64,000 nucleotides of DNA from an uncultured Arenicella sp. (lineage in GTDB: Bacteria > Pseudomonadota > Gammaproteobacteria > Arenicellales > Arenicellaceae), in the NCBI GenBank assembly GCA_938045295.1, contig CALINO010000010.1:35915-99914 (forward strand). The letters are read 5' to 3'. The translations under genes and the position numbers were made by a program. Of this stretch, positions 57,924 to 64,000 are shown piece after piece. The notes below the pieces were generated by a model. The model was not told where the DNA came from. It saw nothing but the letters and a program-made list of their open reading frames with translations, and ran no database searches. The first letter of the stretch is position 1; every line of letters starts with the position of its first letter.

Positions 57924-59297
57924 TTACACTAGTAACTCGGAGAGGTTACCAGTACTGTCTGAGAAGCTTTCAACTGGAATGTCTGATTGTTGCAACATGG
58001 TGAGCAACAAGTTTGACATTGGAACGCTTTCATCAAAGCCATGGAATGTTCCGTGCTTGAAGCCTAAGTTTTTACCACCCGCAAGCAACAATGGGAAGTT
58101 GCGAGTGTTGTGCACTGTACTGGTGCCTGAACCGTAAAGAACGGCGGTGTTATCCAACAAAGACCCTTCCGCGTGCGGATCATCGGTTTCTGACATTTGC
58201 TTTAAGAAACCAGCGAAACGTTCTGCCAAATAGGCATCGTATTGAGCCCAACGCTCGAAACCACCTTCTTCATTAAAGCCGTGCGACAAGGTGTGATGAT
58301 CATCAAGCCCAAGCGCTACTTTCGGGAAACGACCGGCCAAACCACCCGGCGACTCGTTTACTTTCAAGAAGTTCACCATACGCGTGCTATCAGTCAAGAA
58401 TGCCTGCGTCATCAGCTCGTACATGGTATCAATGAAGTCGGTAGGACCGTCATTGATAGGGTCAGAGTCAAGCTGTTTGAATTGGCTTTCTGGCACATTC
58501 GGTTTTGGCACATCTAACCAATCTTGCGCACGTTCAATGCGACTTTCCATTGAGCGAACTGCGGTTAAATATTGATCAAGCTTGGCTTTGTCTTCGTAGC
58601 CAAGGCTTTTTTGTAGGCTGGCTAAGTCAGCGCTTACGGTGTCTAAAATAGAGCGATCACGGCCGAACGCTCGTTCAATTGATTGACGGTCACCGCTGGG
58701 CACACCGAACATTTCATTGAACACATCACGCGGGTTACCAATTGAAGGAATCGGTTGGCCACTGCTGCTGTATGACATTGTGTTAGGTTCACGAAAATCA
58801 CCAACACCGCCTTCTGTAGACATCATCATGTACGGGTAACGTGTGTGTTGCCCGGCATAAGTTGCGTACACTTGGTCTGCTGAAATTGAATTACCCGCTG
58901 GGTTTTTAGGGTCTGCGCCACTGAGAAAATAAGCACCGGTTGAGTGTGCATAGGTGGTGCGCGTACGCGGGTGCGATAAACCGGTCATGATGCTCATTTG
59001 ATCACGGTACGGCTCCAAAGATTCCAAAGTTTTGTTTAACTTGAAATTCGCACCAAGTTCATGCGGAAACCAGTGCCAATCTTTATGCGCCACATGATCT
59101 TCTGGTGGTAGCGCAACGCCCATACCAAAAAACACGAAACACAAACGCTTTGGCGGCACGCTCTTATCAGCCGTAGGGCTGGCATGAGCACCCGTGCTTA
59201 ATAACGCACTCAGCGACGGTAACGCTGGCAACAACAATGACGAACCGGCTGACTGTAAAAACAGTCTTCGATCTTTGCGTTTAATATTATGTTTCAT
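57924..59297 (-). CDS. DUF1552 exported protein, planctomycete-type
   Basis: A 457-residue protein with a twin-arginine-like signal (KDRRLFLQSAGSSLLLPALP), so probably exported folded. The mature protein matches the DUF1552 family: RLCFVFFGMGVALPPEDH near 50-67, MSIMTGLSHPRTRTTYAHSTGAYFLSG near 101-127 (partly quoted), SISADQVYA, RSMESRIERAQDWL near 240-253 and DHHTLSHGFNEEG near 335-347. The family occurs mostly in Planctomycetes, Verrucomicrobia and myxobacteria, next to DUF1592-type cytochromes, and its chemistry is unknown. Its start overlaps the stop of the preceding cytochrome gene by one base region (59297), indicating tight coupling. Confidence 0.9.
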   Translation of the reverse strand: MKHNIKRKDRRLFLQSAGSSLLLPALPSLSALLSTGAHASPTADKSVPPKRLCFVFFGMGVALPPEDHVAHKDWHWFPHELGANFKLNKTLESLEPYRDQMSIMTGLSHPRTRTTYAHSTGAYFLSGADPKNPAGNSISADQVYATYAGQHTRYPYMMMSTEGGVGDFREPNTMSYSSSGQPIPSIGNPRDVFNEMFGVPSGDRQSIERAFGRDRSILDTVSADLASLQKSLGYEDKAKLDQYLTAVRSMESRIERAQDWLDVPKPNVPESQFKQLDSDPINDGPTDFIDTMYELMTQAFLTDSTRMVNFLKVNESPGGLAGRFPKVALGLDDHHTLSHGFNEEGGFERWAQYDAYLAERFAGFLKQMSETDDPHAEGSLLDNTAVLYGSGTSTVHNTRNFPLLLAGGKNLGFKHGTFHGFDESVPMSNLLLTMLQQSDIPVESFSDSTGNLSELLV

Positions 59298-62200
59298 TAC
59301 AGGGTCTCCTTCTTAGTATCAGTCTCAACGCTAGATCGGTTTGTGAACGAGTCACTTTGCACGATAGCTTTGGTCAAATCGATTAAGCGAAAACCCGATG
59401 AACGAAACACCGATTGAATGGTTTTTGCTTCTTGCTTATCTAGAATATCAAGTTCACGCCCTAGTGCATACATCATTAAATGATCTACTAGCGCAGAAGT
59501 CAATTGCGACTCACGTTCTTTGAGTAAGTAGCTTGACAGCTCACCGAGTGAGTTAATCTTTTTCCCATCAGGTAATTGTGATGTTGAATCCACGGGCACT
59601 GATTTATTGTCTTTGCCTACCGTAACATGCGTACGTGTACGGCCTGTGGCATCAAAACCTTCAAACAAAATACCCCACGGGTCAATCTTTTCGTGACAGC
59701 CTGAACACGCACTCAAGTTACGATGATGTTCAATTTTTTGCTTTAATGTTAAGTCAGCCAGTAATGGGTTATTACCATCAAGTTCTGGCGCTGATGGTGG
59801 TGGTGGTGGTGGCGGATCGTTCAAAATACGCTCAAGCATCCACACTCCACGTTTAATGGGGTGCGACTCTTTGCCGTCTGAGTTAATGGTCAACACACTG
59901 GCTTGCGTCAATAAGCCGGCACGGTCATTAGCATCATCAACCGCAACCCGCCTTAGCTCACCACCTGCGACATCAGGCACTCCGTAATGACGCGCCAATT
60001 GGTCGTTCAACATCATGTGGTCTGAACTGTATAAGGTTCGAGCATCACGACGTTGATGGAAGTTATCCTGAAAAGTGGCAATACTTTGTTGCGCCGTCAA
60101 TTTAGAAAATTCAACGCCATAGTCTGGGTAATGCTCATAAGACACAATGGTGTTATCCAGCTTCTTCAACTGCAACCACTGCTTAGCAAACGTGCCACTT
60201 AGGCGACGAGAGCGAGTGTCACCAAGCATGCGTTCAACTTGGTTCGAAAGCACGTATGGGTCACTCAGCTTACCTTGTGCGGCAAGGTCTTTGAGTGTTT
60301 CATCGGGCATAGAAGACCAGAGGAAATACGACAAACGCGATGCTAGGTAGTGATTATTATTAAGCACCTCATAACTCGCTTGATCATCGGCATCGGTATT
60401 GTTGCTGGCCAACTCTTCTGGCAGCGGATAGCCTATGTACAAGAAGTTAGGTGAAATGAGCGTACTAGCAATAGTTTCGCGCATCGCCGTTTTAAAGTCG
60501 TCGCCGTCACTGCGTAAAGACGAGAACAAGGTCATTAGCTTTTCTAATTCAGTCTCACTAATAGCACGGCGATAAGCGACTGAGGCAAAATCGGTTAACG
60601 CGGCTTTTGCAATACTGATTTCATCACTGTCACCGTTCTCACCTTCTTTAGGTAACGGAATACGCCACTTTATGCTTGGGTCAGATTCAATGGGGGTAAT
60701 GCTGGCTTCAACCGCATCAAGCACTAAGTAAGGCACGCCACCATCAGACCATTTTTTCATGCCCTTTTTGGTGTATTCAACGGCCGCCTCAGCTTGCTCT
60801 ACATAAGGAATATCAACCGTTTTATAAGACTCTAGGTTCATGTCCACTTGGCCATAAATAGAACCGGCTAATGCACCGTGATCATGACGAGCCACATTAG
60901 ATAACACCAACAGTACCCATTTGTCTTTACCGGTTTCATCCAAGCGCGCAGAATCAGGCGCAATCACGTCTTCCAGACGGAAGGTGAACTCAACGGTTTG
61001 CGGGTTGTCTTTACTGGCGGTGATGTCGTGCTCACCAATGTTTTTAACACGCAGGCTTTGTATCTTGCGCCAACCGGCTTCTAAACGCAGCCGTGGCACA
61101 CTGTTGTCGCCTTCGCGGCCTGGTAACATAGCGGCATTGACTCTAACCGTCACCTCACCTTGTTCGTGCGAAGTTTTAAGCAACATAAATTGCTCATGCA
61201 GCCTTGCAAAACCTCGGCCTTCGCCAACCCCTTCAGCCTGCCCAGTTGGAATAAAACCGTGCGGTAATGGGCCATAAATACGGTCACGATATACCGGCGC
61301 TTTACCTTTTCGTGCCGCTTTTATTTTATCAATTTGCGCAATACTTAATGGTGTGGCTGAACGCTCATACGAAAGATCATCGCCTTCCAAACGGCCATAG
61401 TGGTACACATCTTCCAGTTCCACAAAGAAGTTTTCTTTCTGGTCGGTTTGCTCACCAAAGGTGACATAGCTGTCAGCCGCTTCGCGAGCAATATCATGAT
61501 ACAAACGTAAATCAGTCATCGACACCAATAAACGCTCTGAATCAGTGTCGTAACCGTGTTCAGAGTTAGGGTCAGCAGGCAATCGGCCAACAAAGTCGCT
61601 GTCAATTTCGAATAAATCTTGCAGGGTGTGGTTTAGCTCTCGCTTTGAAAGACGACGTAACGGTGCAGTAGCGCGTGAGGCTCTGCGAGCCATTGCTTGC
61701 TCTTCTAATGCCTCTTGAATCCAAGCCATCGCTTTTGCGCGTTGGTTACCATTTGGCTGCTTAGAATCTTCCGGTGGCATACGGTGTGCGCCCAACACGC
61801 CTAACACTCGCTGCCAATCGTGTTGGCTAGCATGGGTAGTTAGATTGGGGTCAAACTCATCAAAGCGCACGCTGGCTTCTTGCAAACCATCGCCATGGCA
61901 ACGTGAGCAATAACCATTTAAGAATGAGCCAACGTCTTGCGAATATCGATCTTGCAACTCAGCCGACACAGGAGCCATATGATGCGCATCGCCATTCACA
62001 GCAACCGCGTGGTCATCCTCGCTTTTTGCTTCAGGCTTATGCACGGGCACATGGCCGTCTAATAAAGGCACCAATGCTTTAGGAGCATGGTCAGCAAGGT
62101 AACTGGGGCCGTGAACCAATGAACCGCCGTCGTGTGCCGCTAAACTCATGGCTAAAATAGCCACCGCTAAGCCACCGCGATAACCGAACCACAGCGCTTT

Positions 62201-62641
62201 ACTGTTGTAAACTTTAGCACTCAACCAAGTGGCCGCCGCCAAGCAGCTCAATACCGCCACCGCAATACCACGAGTTCGGTGGCGTTCAATTAGCGCCCCA
62301 GCGTGCCCTTCATTGGCGGCAAGTAAAATGCCTAAAATAACCGCAACACAAGCGCTAAGTGCGGTTAGAACTAATACTGGCCCGACAAAACGTGACAAAT
62401 GCTTGAGACCCGGGAATAAACGGCTCAATTCCAACAATGCCGCAAGGCACAAAAAAGCCACCGGAAAGTGCAATACTAGGGGGTGAAAACGGCCGAAGAA
62501 GCGAGCAATGCTTCCGCCCTCTTGACCTGTAAGCGGAGCGAGTTGAGCAACAACTAATACGGCAACGATGCCAATTGCTGCAAATATCCATCCTTTGATG
62601 ACGCTTTTTCTATTGTCAGTTTTATCTAAACTACTCTTCAT
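59297..62641 (-). CDS. Membrane-anchored cytochrome-c protein with DUF1587/1595/1592/1588/1585 domains
   Basis: A 1114-residue multi-domain protein. The N-terminus (about 20-170) has about five membrane segments including FGRFHPLVLHFPVAFLCLAAL, a DUF2231-like region. A heme-c site NGYCSRCHGDG lies near 247, followed by HRMPPE, a distal ligand region. Next come DUF1587 (LRRLSKRELNHTLQDLFEID near 326-345), a beta-rich part, DUF1595/DUF1592 (HYLASRLSYFLWSSMPDETLKDLA near 760-783, partly quoted), DUF1588 (GLLTQASVLTINSDG; a second CSGCHEKIDPWG near 990) and DUF1585 (LSSYLLKERESQLTSALVDHLMMYALGREL, partly quoted). These proteins are abundant in Planctomycetes and unusual here. A Pro-rich stretch PPPPPPPSAPEL precedes the second CxxCH. 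Function unknown; a periplasmic redox role is inferred. Confidence 0.9.
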   Translation of the reverse strand: MKSSLDKTDNRKSVIKGWIFAAIGIVAVLVVAQLAPLTGQEGGSIARFFGRFHPLVLHFPVAFLCLAALLELSRLFPGLKHLSRFVGPVLVLTALSACVAVILGILLAANEGHAGALIERHRTRGIAVAVLSCLAAATWLSAKVYNSKALWFGYRGGLAVAILAMSLAAHDGGSLVHGPSYLADHAPKALVPLLDGHVPVHKPEAKSEDDHAVAVNGDAHHMAPVSAELQDRYSQDVGSFLNGYCSRCHGDGLQEASVRFDEFDPNLTTHASQHDWQRVLGVLGAHRMPPEDSKQPNGNQRAKAMAWIQEALEEQAMARRASRATAPLRRLSKRELNHTLQDLFEIDSDFVGRLPADPNSEHGYDTDSERLLVSMTDLRLYHDIAREAADSYVTFGEQTDQKENFFVELEDVYHYGRLEGDDLSYERSATPLSIAQIDKIKAARKGKAPVYRDRIYGPLPHGFIPTGQAEGVGEGRGFARLHEQFMLLKTSHEQGEVTVRVNAAMLPGREGDNSVPRLRLEAGWRKIQSLRVKNIGEHDITASKDNPQTVEFTFRLEDVIAPDSARLDETGKDKWVLLVLSNVARHDHGALAGSIYGQVDMNLESYKTVDIPYVEQAEAAVEYTKKGMKKWSDGGVPYLVLDAVEASITPIESDPSIKWRIPLPKEGENGDSDEISIAKAALTDFASVAYRRAISETELEKLMTLFSSLRSDGDDFKTAMRETIASTLISPNFLYIGYPLPEELASNNTDADDQASYEVLNNNHYLASRLSYFLWSSMPDETLKDLAAQGKLSDPYVLSNQVERMLGDTRSRRLSGTFAKQWLQLKKLDNTIVSYEHYPDYGVEFSKLTAQQSIATFQDNFHQRRDARTLYSSDHMMLNDQLARHYGVPDVAGGELRRVAVDDANDRAGLLTQASVLTINSDGKESHPIKRGVWMLERILNDPPPPPPPSAPELDGNNPLLADLTLKQKIEHHRNLSACSGCHEKIDPWGILFEGFDATGRTRTHVTVGKDNKSVPVDSTSQLPDGKKINSLGELSSYLLKERESQLTSALVDHLMMYALGRELDILDKQEAKTIQSVFRSSGFRLIDLTKAIVQSDSFTNRSSVETDTKKETL

Positions 62642-63394
62642 TTGTTATTTACTAGGAAATATTTATACAAATTTGGTTTATAACGCTTTCCGTCAAAATA
62701 CTAAAATGCCTTAAGTCTTTGACCTAATTGCAAAAAATTACAAACTTCTCTTTCTTCTCAACACTAATATAAGCTGAAGTTATATTATGTATCCATATCG
62801 TAAATTTTTAATTGTATTTTGTCTACAATAATGTACTTAGATTGTCATGATATTTTTGACTAATGACCAACTATCAGTCAATACAGCCAGAAACGGAATA
62901 TTGCTAATTTAGAGGCGGGAAAGCTAGGCGACTACACCAGTTATCTTAAAGCAACATTAACGCACCAAATAAAAAAGTCGCACAATAACTGAAAGCGAGC
63001 CTTTCCCGCTGCATGACGTCAAAAGAAAGGAAGCAAAAGACTCAAAAGAAGATCGAGCTGAACTCAAAGACTAAAGAATGAAAAAAAATTGTGCCCATTC
63101 AAGGCGAACGGCTGACCCCGCATCTGATTAAAAAGGCGATTTATTTTACCTTCTATTTTACCTTTTCAGACAAATAAAAAAGCGGAACCAATCTAGATGA
63201 TTGATTCCGCTTTCTTAAAATGGCGCGCATGGAAAGCGCAAAAAGCAAGTATTTAGAGAATTTATAAGCCCACAAAGTTAACTTAAGTTGCTAATAATAA
63301 ACATATTTTATTCCATAATAGTATTTAAAGAATTATACTAACCAATATATTTGACGGTCTTTATGACGGTCTCCAATCAATTTTAGGCTCTATT
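62642..63394. other. AT-rich 753-bp region between the cytochrome gene and the integrase
   Basis: No convincing full-length gene. From 63013 a frame encodes a 22-residue basic peptide (MTSKERKQKTQKK...), a TGA at 63079, and the same frame stays open to TAA at 63175 (VPIQGERLTPHLIKKAI from GTG 63091), looking like a decayed short gene. A terminator-like repeat follows directly. A 9-nt inverted repeat (GCGGGAAAG 62915-62923; CTTTCCCGC 63001-63009) spans about 95 bp. TGACGGTCT occurs twice (63352-63360, 63364-63372). No tRNA was recognised. Composition is AT-richer than the core genes, consistent with an island boundary. Confidence 0.5.
63179..63213. terminator. Rho-independent terminator upstream of the integrase
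   Basis: Arms of 15 nt (63179-63193 and 63199-63213) with one G-U pair and a 5-nt loop; core AGCGGAA. T-runs are on both sides, stronger on the minus strand. On the plus strand it lies 1 base after the TAA of the decayed frame ending at 63177. Confidence 0.75.
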
Positions 63395-64000
63395 ATGGCT
63401 CTTACTCACAACGCAGTATCTAAAGCTAAACCACAAGAAAAACCATACAAACTATCTGACAGTGGAGGCTTGTACTTACTGGTTAAACCAAGCGGCTATA
63501 AAGCTTGGAAATACGATTTCAGGCTATTTGGCAAGAGAGGCACATACACTATTGGCAACTACCCAGATACAAGCTTACAAGAAGCTAGAGAGCTCCACAG
63601 GGACGCAAGAAGCCACGTAGCAAAAGGAGTAAACCCCAAACAAATCAAAGAGCAGCAGCGCATTGAGGCCGATCTCACCGAAAAGCGCTTCAGTCACTAT
63701 GCAGCTGATTGGCTTAGTCGCCAGAATATTGCTGAGTCCACCTATAAAGATTTAAACCAGCGAATAAAAACTAATCTGATACCGTTCTTAGATCGTAAAA
63801 GAGTGAATGAGTACTCGACTCAAGACTTGTTTAAAGTAATGAAAAAAATGTCTGACAGGGGCGCACTCGAAACAGCTCAAAGGATGGCAAACGTAACAAA
63901 GCGGATTTATAACGAAATACTTATTTTGGAAATCGTGGACAACAATCCAGCTCAAGGCTTGGCTGAACTGCTACCTAAGCCTCTAGCCTCCCAAAAAGGC
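63395..64000 (+). CDS. P4-type tyrosine recombinase (integrase), N-terminal part cut by window edge
   Basis: The first 202 codons of a phage/island integrase. The DUF4102-type N-terminal arm-binding domain is clear: KLSDSGGLYLLVKPSGYKAW near residues 19-38, then WKYDFRLFGKRGTYTIGNYPDTSLQEAR near 38-65 (partly quoted), and a core-binding SAM-like domain (YKDLNQRIKTNLIPFLDRKRV region near 125-145; AQRMANVTKRIYNEIL). The catalytic Arg-His-Arg-Tyr residues lie beyond 64000. Such integrases sit at one end of genomic islands, commonly at a tRNA gene, but none is visible on the left. The cargo should lie to the right of the window. Confidence 0.92.
   Translation, partial: MALTHNAVSKAKPQEKPYKLSDSGGLYLLVKPSGYKAWKYDFRLFGKRGTYTIGNYPDTSLQEARELHRDARSHVAKGVNPKQIKEQQRIEADLTEKRFSHYAADWLSRQNIAESTYKDLNQRIKTNLIPFLDRKRVNEYSTQDLFKVMKKMSDRGALETAQRMANVTKRIYNEILILEIVDNNPAQGLAELLPKPLASQKG

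Noticed and set aside
57802..58137. A 111-codon plus-strand open frame
   Set aside because: Most of it lies opposite the well-supported DUF1552 gene and its start is inside the terminator region; no ribosome-binding site or known motif.
1..64000. tRNA, rRNA, tmRNA, 6S or RNase P RNA genes
   Set aside because: No cloverleaf signature (such as GTTCGAATC-type T-loops with matching stems) or known RNA core was recognised by eye; a covariance-model scan would be needed to exclude them.
1..64000. CRISPR arrays or insertion sequences
   Set aside because: No regularly spaced direct repeats, transposase-like proteins or IS-type terminal inverted repeats were seen.

Overview
The window reads as a chromosomal segment of a marine-type gammaproteobacterium of moderate GC. 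The basis is the gene content and order: mutS-fdxA, lepA-lepB-rnc-era-recO-pdxJ, grpE-dnaK-dnaJ, recA-recX, aat-bpt-infA, a recA/lexA pair with gammaproteobacterial SOS boxes (CTG-N10-CAG), BamD, SlyX, and a PdsR/PdsS-like two-component pair (a family described mainly from marine proteobacteria). I do not assign a genus. No rRNA, tRNA, CRISPR array or insertion sequence was recognised. Almost all of the DNA is housekeeping core genome; the accessory end begins at the far right.

Layout. 1-4050, minus strand: the 5' part of mtaB, an outer-membrane barrel protein, then an A-type Fe-S carrier, cysE and trmJ. 4306-8262, plus strand: suhB, mutS, fdxA, ending in a strong bidirectional terminator. 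8418-17115, mostly minus: dsbC, yajQ, a lytic transglycosylase (plus), then the run lepA > lepB > DUF4845 > rnc > era > recO > pdxJ. 17309-20014, plus: nadB and a LysR regulator. 20116-28198, minus: grpE > dnaK > dnaJ under a near-consensus heat-shock (sigma32) promoter, recA > recX under an SOS box, and glpK > slyX behind a promoter with a GntR/FadR-type palindrome. 28398-35100, mostly plus: 2-hydroxyacid dehydrogenase, avtA, a DUF1295 membrane protein (minus), a GNAT acetyltransferase, a class-V PLP enzyme and cfa. 35755-40572, plus: the PdsR/PdsS-like pair, a PduO-type cobalamin adenosyltransferase and sstT.

40669-43483, minus: an isoprenylcysteine-methyltransferase-like membrane protein, a CPBP protease, pgeF and rluD, divergent from bamD. 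44745-46909: an aldo/keto reductase and a SUKH (SMI1/KNR4) protein. nadE (minus) is followed by a plus-strand protein-modification and stress group: a COG3146-like acyltransferase, aat, bpt, infA, lexA and a PaiB-like flavoprotein. 53426-57600, minus: a small unknown gene, a DUF1178 zinc-ribbon protein, typA and an unusual membrane ATPase with a kinase-type ATP-binding domain. 57924-62641, minus: a planctomycete-style DUF1552 plus DUF1587/1592/1588/1585 cytochrome-c pair. From about 62642 the DNA becomes AT-rich and nearly gene-free, and a P4-type tyrosine integrase starts at 63395 and runs off the window, so the boundary of an integrated island probably lies here.

The most interesting leads are the PdsR/PdsS-like pair with no sortase or sortase substrate beside it and a palindrome inside its likely promoter; the DUF1552/DUF1592 redox-type pair next to the island boundary; the kinase-like ATPase without a phospho-acceptor histidine; two clean palindromic operator candidates (upstream of nadB and of glpK); and the class-V PLP enzyme with a cysteine-desulfurase-like active-site loop.
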